A program made the position numbers and the translations under genes. A stretch of DNA of 8,662 bases from Thermoproteota archaeon. GTDB lineage: Archaea > Thermoproteota > Thermoprotei_A > Sulfolobales > Acidilobaceae. The stretch is taken from contig JAADGB010000009.1 of the NCBI GenBank assembly GCA_013152575.1, positions 1 to 8,662 on the forward strand. Direction: 5' to 3'. Shown piece by piece: positions 1-5,667 of the stretch (position 1 is its first letter; the number at the start of each line of letters is the position of its first letter). Below the pieces are notes generated by a model, which had not been told where the DNA came from, did no database searches, and was given only the letters and a program-made list of their open reading frames with translations.

Positions 1-309
1 GTGAGAGACTTCTATATTTCTTCAGGGTTTAACCTGACTTTGGACGATCTTGAGAAGCTTACAGATAAGATCATTGCTTTATGGCTATTGTCAAAAGCCA
101 CCGTTGGAATGGTGGGATCGCCTCTGACAAAAATCAACCGGGCAGCAGTTGATTATATAAGTGAATATCTCGCCTCGAGGAGTTACTCTATACTTGAATC
201 TATCCAGCAGAGTATTAGGAAAATACTAAGCGATCGGGAGTACATGAAGATAGTGAATAGAGAGGTAAAATGGTTCTATCCCTTCATCAAGACGAGTGAT
301 AGTATATGA
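1..309 (+). CDS. Hypothetical protein, probably C-terminal part of a gene cut by the window edge
   Basis: The frame is open from the first base (a GTG) to a TGA at 307-309, giving 102 residues. Because the start codon coincides with the window edge, the gene may well begin upstream, and no ribosome binding site can be checked. The translation looks protein-like: it is mainly helical by eye, with an acidic/leucine-rich stretch (residues about 13-30), a glycine-containing turn (36-41), a long amphipathic helix (45-75) and a basic/aromatic end containing WFYPF. There is no signal peptide, membrane segment or motif I recognise. Its last 23 bases overlap the 3' end of the opposite-strand papain-like gene, so the two are convergent. 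Function is unknown. The evidence for its being coding is an uninterrupted frame with reasonable composition only. Confidence 0.5.
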   Translation: MRDFYISSGFNLTLDDLEKLTDKIIALWLLSKATVGMVGSPLTKINRAAVDYISEYLASRSYSILESIQQSIRKILSDREYMKIVNREVKWFYPFIKTSDSI

Positions 310-877
310 CATACGTGTCTCCGTCATCGTAGACTTCTTGTGGAGCTACGCCGTATGCGTAAGTCCAGCTCCATCCGGGGTTAGCATCGATATCTGGCCC
401 GCCTACTGCCTTGTAAGACGCCCATACGAGCTCGCTGCAATAATAGCTACTGCCGTAGACTTGTTTTGACGGCCACCAGTAGTCGTAGGGCTTACCTAGT
501 TGGTCCAACGCGAAGTTGACAGCGGCAAGCCTGATGCTATCGGTAGTTTGCACGCGTAGTATAGCAACAGTATCATACCTTGATAAGAACTCAGTTAACG
601 TGGATAGGTGTACGCCGGACTTGTCTGATTCGACTACTATCCAGTCTCCAATGCTAGAACTATAGCCGACGATCATGCCGGTATGAGTCCAATATCCTGG
701 AATTAGCCAATCCAGACTGCCGTGACCAATAACGATGTCTCCTGGTTTTAGTCCCGTCGGAGTAGGATGCCAGTAGGTACCGCCCGATGTTAATGCCTGG
801 GCGACGACACCTGAGGGAATTGCGAGTAGGATCGACAGGGTGATTACTGCTATTACAACATTCTTCGAGGATCTCAC
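287..877 (-). CDS. Secreted permuted papain-like (YiiX/NlpC-P60-type) amidase family protein
   Basis: A 196-residue protein with an N-terminal signal peptide or anchor: basic residues R2 and K5, a hydrophobic core at about 7-25, and a plausible cleavage after VVA (residue 26). The rest fits the circularly permuted papain-like fold of the YiiX/DUF830 group. A GDIVI strand (46-50) is followed by the THTGMIVGY segment carrying the candidate catalytic His65, then VVES with Glu83, then SYYCSELVW with the candidate nucleophile Cys147. The order His-Glu-Cys is the permuted one, the reverse of classical NlpC/P60 enzymes. Known relatives cleave or bind amide or ester bonds, and no substrate can be assigned here. 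The GTG start at 877 is the only in-frame option, since a stop codon lies two codons upstream; GGTG sits 7 bases before it. The protein probably acts outside the cytoplasmic membrane. The fold assignment is fairly secure, the activity is inferred. Confidence 0.82.
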   Translation of the reverse strand: MRSSKNVVIAVITLSILLAIPSGVVAQALTSGGTYWHPTPTGLKPGDIVIGHGSLDWLIPGYWTHTGMIVGYSSSIGDWIVVESDKSGVHLSTLTEFLSRYDTVAILRVQTTDSIRLAAVNFALDQLGKPYDYWWPSKQVYGSSYYCSELVWASYKAVGGPDIDANPGWSWTYAYGVAPQEVYDDGDTYVIYYHSS

Positions 878-907
878 TGTTCAACACCATATCCCACTAT
901 TGACACA

Positions 908-940
908 CTTCGTGTACTAAAAAGTTATACCTTCGTATAC
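908..940 (-). promoter_or_regulatory. Candidate promoter of the papain-like gene with two flanking direct repeats
   Basis: On the minus strand an AT-rich block CTTTTTAGTA (about 924-915) is the best box-A candidate. A start site about 25 bases downstream would leave a leader of roughly 20 bases containing GGTG before the GTG at 877. On the plus strand the decamer CTTCGTRTAC occurs twice, at 908-917 and 931-940, matching at 9 of 10 positions and spaced 23 bases (about two helical turns). The copies flank the TATA candidate. Each copy also sits in a small inverted repeat (ACAC-TTC-GTGT and TATAC-CTTC-GTATA). This layout would suit a transcription factor bound on both sides of the TATA box. The repeats are seen, the regulatory role is inferred. 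Confidence 0.45.
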
Positions 941-944
941 CTTA

Positions 945-957
945 TTAAGTAACTTAA
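945..957. repeat. 13-bp perfect palindrome TTAAGT-A-ACTTAA
   Basis: TTAAGT (945-950) and ACTTAA (952-957) are exact reverse complements separated by one base. The element lies in the 93-bp gap between the stop of the 131-residue gene (971) and the start of the papain-like gene (877), both on the minus strand, about 70 bases upstream of the latter start. It could be an upstream protein-binding site. It is too AT-rich and short to be a convincing terminator hairpin. Confidence 0.4.
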
Positions 958-970
958 AGAGAGTATGACT

Positions 971-1366
971 TCACAGCAAACCCATATCTTCTAGGAATGA
1001 CTTGACTAAAGGACTGATATCGCCTATTGGCCTATTTTCCCAGATACTGTCTAAGGCGAAGTGTAGTTCAGCTATAAGTAAAGCATCTTCACCAAAGAGA
1101 CATGATAGTAGTTTGTACAGCAGCTCACGACCGAGACTAGAATTCCAATCATGGCGCATAACTCCTTTGATGTGGAAACCAGCGAGCGACGCGTTTAGAG
1201 AGGGATGGATGTTGCATTCCTGGAATACTTTCTTCAGAGTATTGGGAAGTCTGTTAGGATGATCTATTATCGTCTCGATTAATGTTATATCTTCAATTGT
1301 AACGTTCAAATTGTATTTTTCAGCTAATAGTATATCGTATTTTATGTGAGTTCTTCTTTCCGGCAT
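971..1366 (-). CDS. Small His/Asp-rich helical protein of unknown function
   Basis: 131 residues starting at the ATG at 1366 (protein start MPERRTHIKYD). I chose this start because GGAG (1377-1374 on the minus strand) lies 7 bases upstream. The frame extends 24 codons further, but that stretch has no ribosome binding site and covers the promoter region. No family is recognised. The sequence appears all-helical, without signal peptide or membrane segments. It contains potential metal ligands spread along its length: His7/Asp11, Asp35-His36, His65, His72-Asp73 and His102/Asp106. The spacing of His36, His72-Asp73 and Asp106 recalls the H...HD...D layout of HD-type phosphohydrolases, but the match is weak and there is no supporting signature. 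No clear helix-turn-helix is seen, so it is not an obvious regulator. It is divergent from the ABC exporter and shares its promoter region. Composition looks somewhat AT-richer than the downstream genes. Confidence 0.7.
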   Translation of the reverse strand: MPERRTHIKYDILLAEKYNLNVTIEDITLIETIIDHPNRLPNTLKKVFQECNIHPSLNASLAGFHIKGVMRHDWNSSLGRELLYKLLSCLFGEDALLIAELHFALDSIWENRPIGDISPLVKSFLEDMGLL

Positions 1367-1421
1367 GTTAATTCTCCTTCTCCCTTTTATCCGGGGGTAG
1401 TGAGATGAGTATATGAGAAAT

Positions 1422-1434
1422 CTTATTATATTAG
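1422..1434. promoter_or_regulatory. Divergent AT-rich box-A candidate between the unknown gene and the ABC exporter
   Basis: The plus strand reads CTTATTATATTAG here and the minus strand CTAATATAATAAG, so the same AT-rich stretch resembles an archaeal TATA box in both directions. For the plus strand, GAGAAAT just upstream (1415-1421) could serve as the purine-rich BRE. A start about 26 bases downstream (near 1453) would leave a leader of about 19 bases carrying GGTGA before the TTG at 1472. For the minus strand, a start near 1402 gives a leader of about 35 bases. A second minus-strand option is TCATATAC at 1415-1408. Confidence 0.55.
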
Positions 1435-1437
1435 TCA

Positions 1438-1451
1438 TCGATACATATCGA
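1438..1451. promoter_or_regulatory. 14-bp perfect palindrome, operator candidate for the ABC exporter
   Basis: TCGATA (1438-1443) and TATCGA (1446-1451) are exact reverse complements separated by CA. The element lies between the TATA candidate (1422-1434) and the ribosome binding site (GGTGA, 1461-1465) of the exporter ATPase, and would cover or abut the expected transcription start. A repressor bound here would block polymerase recruitment, a common arrangement for drug-exporter control in prokaryotes. No regulator gene is recognisable in the window. The symmetry is seen, the operator role is inferred. Confidence 0.5.
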
Positions 1452-1471
1452 CTGGCGTTAGGTGACGTGTA

Positions 1472-2452
1472 TTGGAATGCGCTGTCGAAGCGGAAAATCT
1501 AGTAAAAATATATCCAGGGAACGTGAAGGCGGTCGATAACGTATCTTTCTGTATAAAGAGAGGGGAGATCTATTCCCTCCTAGGTCCCAACGGTGCAGGG
1601 AAAACGACCACTGTTAAGATGCTCTCTACGCTTCTCAAGCCAACGAGTGGAGACGCCAGAGTCCTGGGACATAGTATAGTGAAGGAGCCGAACAAAGTTA
1701 GGAGAATCATTGGAATTGTTCCACAAGAGCTAACCAGTGACGACGAGATGACTGGTTGGGATAATGTCTACATTCAAGCCAAACTCTACGGCTACTCTAG
1801 AAGTGAAGCTGAAAAGAGGACCAGAGAAGCGCTCGAGTTCATGGATCTCCTTGACGTGGCAAAGCGGAAAGTATCAACGTATAGCGGTGGCATGAGGAGA
1901 CGTCTCGAGATAGCGATGAGCCTAGTCCATCAGCCCGAGATCCTCTACATGGATGAGCCTACACTTGGCCTTGATGTACAGAGTAGGAGGCATCTCTGGA
2001 ACCTGATAACACAGTTGAAGAAGGAGGGAATAACGATACTCCTCACAACCCACTACATGGAGGAGGCAGAATCGCTGAGTGATCGAGTTGCTATAATCGA
2101 TCACGGGAGGATAATTGCTGAGGGCACACCTGCCGAGTTAACCTCTAAGTTGGGTGGAGAAAGGATACACTTGATAATGAAGTCCAACAACGAGGCAGAA
2201 CAATTAGCTAACAGGCTATCAGAGTTGGGATTCAATGTGAAAGTCTTCAACGAGACGCTAGTGGTAACCGTGAGCAACGCGGCTAAAACGATACCCGAGC
2301 TAGCACCATACCTCTCCAACGTCATAGAAGTAAGGATCACTCGTCCCAACCTAGAGGAGGTTTTCCTCGAACTAACTGGTAGGAGGTTGAGGGATGAGGA
2401 GCCAATCGACTCATTCCGGTACAGGGTGATGACCAGGAGGTTAAGGAGGTGA
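1472..2452 (+). CDS. ABC transporter ATP-binding protein, DrrA-type (drug/lipid/polysaccharide exporter family)
   Basis: A 326-residue cytoplasmic ATPase that powers the permease encoded next. All nucleotide-binding motifs are intact: Walker A GPNGAGKTT (38-46), Q-loop Gln85 in VPQE, signature YSGGMRRRLEIA (137-148), Walker B ILYMDEP (157-163), D-loop GLD (166-168) and the switch His194 in TTHYMEEAE. After about residue 230 comes the roughly 80-residue C-terminal extension typical of DrrA-like ATPases, followed by a short basic tail (RRLRDEE to the final RRLRR). The start is a TTG: GGTGA (1461-1465) lies 6 bases before it and an in-frame stop sits at 1463-1465, so no longer version is possible. 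It forms an operon with the permease; the stop codon lies inside the permease ribosome binding site. The substrate cannot be read from the sequence, as antibiotics, lipids and sugars are all known for the family. Confidence 0.93.
   Translation: MECAVEAENLVKIYPGNVKAVDNVSFCIKRGEIYSLLGPNGAGKTTTVKMLSTLLKPTSGDARVLGHSIVKEPNKVRRIIGIVPQELTSDDEMTGWDNVYIQAKLYGYSRSEAEKRTREALEFMDLLDVAKRKVSTYSGGMRRRLEIAMSLVHQPEILYMDEPTLGLDVQSRRHLWNLITQLKKEGITILLTTHYMEEAESLSDRVAIIDHGRIIAEGTPAELTSKLGGERIHLIMKSNNEAEQLANRLSELGFNVKVFNETLVVTVSNAAKTIPELAPYLSNVIEVRITRPNLEEVFLELTGRRLRDEEPIDSFRYRVMTRRLRR
2445..2452 (+). promoter_or_regulatory. Full-length ribosome binding site GGAGGTGA overlapping the ATPase stop codon
   Basis: GGAGGTGA is a perfect complement to the archaeal 16S 3' end and lies 7 bases before the permease ATG at 2460. 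Its last three bases are the TGA stop of the ATPase gene. This fixes the permease start and implies that terminating ribosomes can reinitiate at once, which would keep the two subunits in balance. Confidence 0.9.
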
Positions 2453-2459
2453 TGTTAGA

Positions 2460-3314
2460 ATGGCTGGTGTCGTTTCGAGCACGTTGATCATAGCATGGAG
2501 AGATATTAAGAAGTGGATAGGTAGGAGAGCCGTATTCGTGGTAAGCATAATCACGCCCCTAATCTGGATAGCATTCTTCGGTAAGAGCATGAATATCCAA
2601 GGCATCTTCACGTCCAGGGTCCCCGAGAACCTGCCGCCACAACTCCAAAACCTGATGCAGGAATTATTCAACCAAGCCCTCCTAAACGCGTTTGGAACAA
2701 CAGACTACTTCACGTTCTTCGCAGCCGGCATGCTAGCTGTCTTCAGCCTATTCCAGAGCATGTTCAGCGGTGTAAGCGTTATCTTCGACAAAAGGCTGGG
2801 ATACATGGATAGACTGCTTGTTACACCAACCCCAAGAACCGCCATTTTCCTGGGCAAGGTAGGAGCAACACTCTTCCGACTATCACTACTCGAGATACTG
2901 TTATTCGCGGCAGCAGTAGCATTAGGAATGAACTTGAAACCAGACTTGAGTGCAAGCGACCTATTAGCGGCATGGATAGTCATAATGCTGTTAAGCCTGG
3001 GATTGTCGTCAGCCTACACAACATTAAGCTTCTACGCAGAGAACCAAGAGGTAATCTTCGCGGTAGGAAACCTGGTGAACTTACCCTTAATGTTCACATC
3101 AAGTGCTCTCTTCCCCGTTCAACAAATGCCCTCATGGCTGCAGGCTATAGCGAAAGTCAACCCAGTAACCTATGCCGCGGATCTAGTGAGGTATCACTTA
3201 GTGGGTAAGCCAATCAATGACTACCTCTTCCACATCAGTATACTTGCTGTAGTAAGCTTAGGGCTCTTCATAGTAGGATTAGCCTTGAGCGTGAGGTGGA
3301 TGAACAACAGGTAG
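2460..3314 (+). CDS. ABC-2 type exporter permease, DrrB/NodJ-like
   Basis: A 284-residue membrane protein with six predicted helices at about 25-45, 83-106, 135-157, 168-190, 197-220 and 256-278. The N-terminal amphipathic stretch (WRDIKKWIGRR, 13-23) and a roughly 35-residue outer loop (about 46-81, with proline- and glutamine-rich sequence) are typical of ABC-2 permeases. The region LFPVQQMPSWLQ followed by NPVTYAADLVR (217-244) is the conserved ABC-2 signature near helix 5. The loop DKRLGYMDRLLVTPTPR (110-126) is the cytosolic coupling segment expected to contact the ATPase. Two copies with two ATPases would form the working exporter. It ends 6 bases before the stop of the opposite-strand hydrolase gene, so transcription converges here without a recognisable terminator. 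Confidence 0.92.
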   Translation: MAGVVSSTLIIAWRDIKKWIGRRAVFVVSIITPLIWIAFFGKSMNIQGIFTSRVPENLPPQLQNLMQELFNQALLNAFGTTDYFTFFAAGMLAVFSLFQSMFSGVSVIFDKRLGYMDRLLVTPTPRTAIFLGKVGATLFRLSLLEILLFAAAVALGMNLKPDLSASDLLAAWIVIMLLSLGLSSAYTTLSFYAENQEVIFAVGNLVNLPLMFTSSALFPVQQMPSWLQAIAKVNPVTYAADLVRYHLVGKPINDYLFHISILAVVSLGLFIVGLALSVRWMNNR

Positions 3315-3320
3315 ACAAGC

Positions 3321-4220
3321 CTATAACATAGAATAGCAAGTCTCCTCATCAATATCCCTTTTCAAATAATATCCCTCTCGGTTCTTCCCCACTATTCCCT
3401 TCGCCACTAGGAAATCAAGTATCTTTGTTATCATCTCATACTCGAAGTACTCCATAACCTTCTCAGCTCCCGGTATTTTCCGCTTGTAAATGGCTCCCAT
3501 GTTCACCATCTCCTGCGGAGTTGATGGAGCTCGACCCCTTAGTACCATTAGGGTACTTGTGAATTGCCTACACAACGCGTATTTGTATCTACTCAGTGCC
3601 TCGAATACCTCGTCTGGGTCATAGAGGAGTTCTTTATGAGATGTTGTATACCTCTTCCCACCAAGTTCGTAGATCATCTTAATGTCGGCGATAATGTTCT
3701 CAATGCTTGATTCTGGGTGGCCATACCATGGGCCGAAGCTTGTGAGGTCTATGTCTGCTAAATGTACATGGCTTCCTATGATGAATACATGATGACCCTT
3801 CGTGTGTCCATAAGCTGGTATGGCATCTATTACAACATCTCCTATCTTGATAGTTTCCCATGCATCGTAGACCTTATGGACTACTGGCAGGCTTTCAAGG
3901 TTGAATACCGCCTTAATGTAGCTGATCCAGTCCCTCCAATAGGGAGGAGCATACCTTTTAGCCATTTCTTGTATGGTTGGGAAGCTTGCTTCGTAGGCTG
4001 GAATGTAAGAGGGCACGCCTTCCAGTAATTCATGGTGTGTTATGTGATCGGGGTGGATGTGAGTGTATACAACTGCGTCGATGGAGTGTTTTACTCCAAG
4101 GATCTGATCTCGCCTGCATCCAGCATCTACGAGTACTCTTGTCCTTGCTCCTTTTATGAGGAGACAGTTCGAGCCTGGGAATCTACCCTTCCTGTCGCCG
4201 ACTAGTAGTTGTACCTGCAC
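3321..4220 (-). CDS. Metallo-beta-lactamase-fold hydrolase with C-terminal winged-helix-like domain
   Basis: A 299-residue soluble protein. Metal-ligand motifs appear in the usual order: THIHPDH (53-59, His54, His56, Asp58, His59), GHTKGH (138-143, His139 the likely ligand), Asp156 in HLADID, and His195 in TTSHKE. A complete set implies a two-metal hydrolase, as in glyoxalase II, LACTB2-like and lactonase enzymes. Residues 80-120 form an aromatic-rich insertion that probably shapes the substrate pocket. After about residue 230, a TPQEMV segment, a helix (MITKILDFLVAKGIV) and a hairpin ending GYYLK look like the winged-helix tail of LACTB2-like proteins. The GTG start at 4220 is preceded by GGTGGAG (4232-4226) at 5 bases; no ATG lies nearby in frame. 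No signal peptide. It is divergent from the MATE gene with a 78-bp shared promoter region, so joint control is possible. Substrate unknown. Confidence 0.88.
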   Translation of the reverse strand: MQVQLLVGDRKGRFPGSNCLLIKGARTRVLVDAGCRRDQILGVKHSIDAVVYTHIHPDHITHHELLEGVPSYIPAYEASFPTIQEMAKRYAPPYWRDWISYIKAVFNLESLPVVHKVYDAWETIKIGDVVIDAIPAYGHTKGHHVFIIGSHVHLADIDLTSFGPWYGHPESSIENIIADIKMIYELGGKRYTTSHKELLYDPDEVFEALSRYKYALCRQFTSTLMVLRGRAPSTPQEMVNMGAIYKRKIPGAEKVMEYFEYEMITKILDFLVAKGIVGKNREGYYLKRDIDEETCYSML

Positions 4221-4225
4221 CAGCG

Positions 4226-4266
4226 CTCCACCATCGTAGGGTTCTTGCTCTAATTCATATACTATT
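4226..4266 (-). promoter_or_regulatory. Promoter and ribosome binding site of the metallo-hydrolase gene
   Basis: On the minus strand AATAGTATATGAATTA (4266-4251) contains a good TATA box centred near 4259. A start about 26 bases downstream (near 4233) gives a leader of about 13 bases that carries GGTGGAG immediately before the GTG at 4220. The spacing is right for an archaeal promoter with a very short leader. Read on the plus strand, the same stretch (TTCATATACTATT) could also contribute to MATE transcription. Confidence 0.55.
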
Positions 4267-4273
4267 GGATTCC

Positions 4274-4292
4274 GATATATGACTGGCGGTCA
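4274..4292 (+). promoter_or_regulatory. MATE promoter candidate with overlapping TGAC-N5-GTCA palindrome
   Basis: CGATATATGA (4274-4283) is the closest TATA-like element to the MATE start; transcription would begin around 4300-4305, implying a leaderless or near-leaderless message. TGAC (4280-4283) and GTCA (4289-4292) are inverted around five bases; over the 13-mer, 5 of 6 pairs match. The element lies between the TATA box and the start codon, where a repressor would block initiation. Short, so chance occurrence is possible. Confidence 0.4.
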
Positions 4293-4298
4293 AGACGG

Positions 4299-5651
4299 GT
4301 GCCATGGTCGGTGCCAGATCTAGCACTATGGAAGAAGGCTCTAGTAATAGCACTACCGTTAATGCTAGCCGAGTCTGTAGACAGCATACTATGGATGATG
4401 GATACCTACTTCGTAAGCAGATTAGGTGATCCGGCTCTAGCCGCCGTTGGCGTAGGTGGCTATCTTGGATGGCTCACATTCGCTGGTGGAAGCCTATACT
4501 ACACGGGAGCCCTTGTACTTGTAGCACAGGCAGTAGGGGCTAGGGATAAGGAAGCCGCCTCGAGATCAGCCGGAGAAATACTATCAGCCAACTTTCTCCT
4601 AGCCCTACCAGTCGTGTTAGGAATGTGGCTCCTCGCCCCATTACTAGTAGACGTAATAGCTGGCGACAGAGTCACGCTACTAGTGAAGCAACTCTCTGTA
4701 GACTACTACCGAGCCAGACTACTAGGCATACCATTCACCTACGCAGGCCTCGTCCTAGGAGCCACCTACCGTGGTGTAGGGAAGACTAGGCCAGTCCTCT
4801 ATTCCACCATCATATTCGCGATAGTAAATGGAGTCCTCGATCCCCTCATGATATTTGGACTCGCGGGGTTCCCAAAGCTAGGCGTAGCAGGAGCTGGCTA
4901 TGCAAGCAGCATCGCCAACGTAGTCTATGCAACGACACTCTATGCTTTCGCATCAGCAACGGTGGGTTTCAGTGTAAAGCCAAGGATCCCATCTAAGTAC
5001 GCTGTAAAAGCTACCCGAATAGGCTTCCCGGCGCTTGTTGAGAGGCTGGCGTTTGTAGGAGGTAACTTGGCCTACATAGGCGCCGTCGCCAGGTGTGGAG
5101 AAAATGCACTTGCGGCTCACACTATCGGCGTTAGAATCGAATCACTAGCCTTCCTTCCATTGTTCTCCATCGCGGAGTCCTCCGCTGCACTCGCAGGCCA
5201 GGAGATGGGAGCCGGCAGAATTAGCGAGTCGAAGAAGGCTGGATGGGAGGTGGCCAAGCTCAACGGCGTCGCGGGTATAGCGACTATGATTGTAATCATC
5301 TTGACCTCAGGAACCCTCCCATGGATTTTTACGGATAGCACTAATGTGGCACACCTTGCCAGGATCTATCTGCTCATCGCCGCTGTAACCGAGCCAGCTC
5401 TTGGAGTGATCATGGCGCTTGGCATGGCTATCAGAGGGGCTGGAAACACAACGGTGCCGACGGTCATTAATCTAACGGGTCTTTACCTCTTGAGGGTTCT
5501 GCCTGCAGGCATCCTTCCAGGCCTCATGCCCCAGGGGTTATGTGTCGTGGGGGCATGGCTGGCTATGGGGATAGACGTAACTGGAAGGGGAGCTATCTTA
5601 GCAGTTGTGTATAGGAGGTATTTTGAGAGGATTGCGAGGAAAGTAGTGTGA
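4299..5651 (+). CDS. MATE family multidrug/metabolite exporter
   Basis: A 450-residue integral membrane protein of normal family length with about twelve helices in two homologous halves. The first helix carries the conserved Asp35 in MMDTYFVSRLGDPALAAVG. In the N-terminal half Asn177 and Asp181 (IVNGVLDPLMIFG) have the same four-residue spacing as the Asn180/Asp184 pair that handles protons in the archaeal PfMATE transporter, and Asp35 fits its Asp41. The internal repeat shows in RGVGKTRP (158-165) and RGAGNTTVP (379-387), equivalent positions of the two halves. It should export cationic drugs or metabolites against a proton or sodium gradient. The start is uncertain. GTG 4299 is the longest version but has a poor ribosome binding site. 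An in-frame GTG at 4311 has GGGTG (4297-4301) 9 bases upstream and would remove four residues without touching a helix. It ends 16 bases from the convergent ileS stop. Confidence 0.93.
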   Translation: MPWSVPDLALWKKALVIALPLMLAESVDSILWMMDTYFVSRLGDPALAAVGVGGYLGWLTFAGGSLYYTGALVLVAQAVGARDKEAASRSAGEILSANFLLALPVVLGMWLLAPLLVDVIAGDRVTLLVKQLSVDYYRARLLGIPFTYAGLVLGATYRGVGKTRPVLYSTIIFAIVNGVLDPLMIFGLAGFPKLGVAGAGYASSIANVVYATTLYAFASATVGFSVKPRIPSKYAVKATRIGFPALVERLAFVGGNLAYIGAVARCGENALAAHTIGVRIESLAFLPLFSIAESSAALAGQEMGAGRISESKKAGWEVAKLNGVAGIATMIVIILTSGTLPWIFTDSTNVAHLARIYLLIAAVTEPALGVIMALGMAIRGAGNTTVPTVINLTGLYLLRVLPAGILPGLMPQGLCVVGAWLAMGIDVTGRGAILAVVYRRYFERIARKVV

Positions 5652-5667
5652 AATTATTATATGTGGT

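Noticed and set aside
660..890. 76-residue minus-strand frame overlapping the papain-like gene
   Set aside because: It is an alternative frame over the signal peptide and catalytic region of a well-supported gene and shows no protein-like features, although its ATG at 890 lies close to the real start.
1367..1438. 24-codon N-terminal extension of the small His/Asp-rich gene, starting at 1438
   Set aside because: It lacks a ribosome binding site, runs through the promoter region, and the ATG at 1366 has GGAG 7 bases upstream.
2426..2455. GTGATGA-like C-box motifs suggesting a C/D box guide RNA
   Set aside because: There are no properly spaced CTGA D boxes, and the second motif is explained by the permease ribosome binding site.
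3315..3320. Possible terminator between the convergent permease and metallo-hydrolase genes
   Set aside because: Only six bases separate the stops, and no T-run is visible nearby on either strand.
3779..3797. Two ATGATGA motifs, antisense inside the metallo-hydrolase gene, as a possible C/D box RNA
   Set aside because: Only five bases separate them and no D boxes follow; the sequence is explained by the histidine-rich coding region.
5652..5667. Possible terminator between the convergent MATE and ileS genes
   Set aside because: The 16-bp gap is AT-rich but has neither a hairpin nor a long T-run on either strand.
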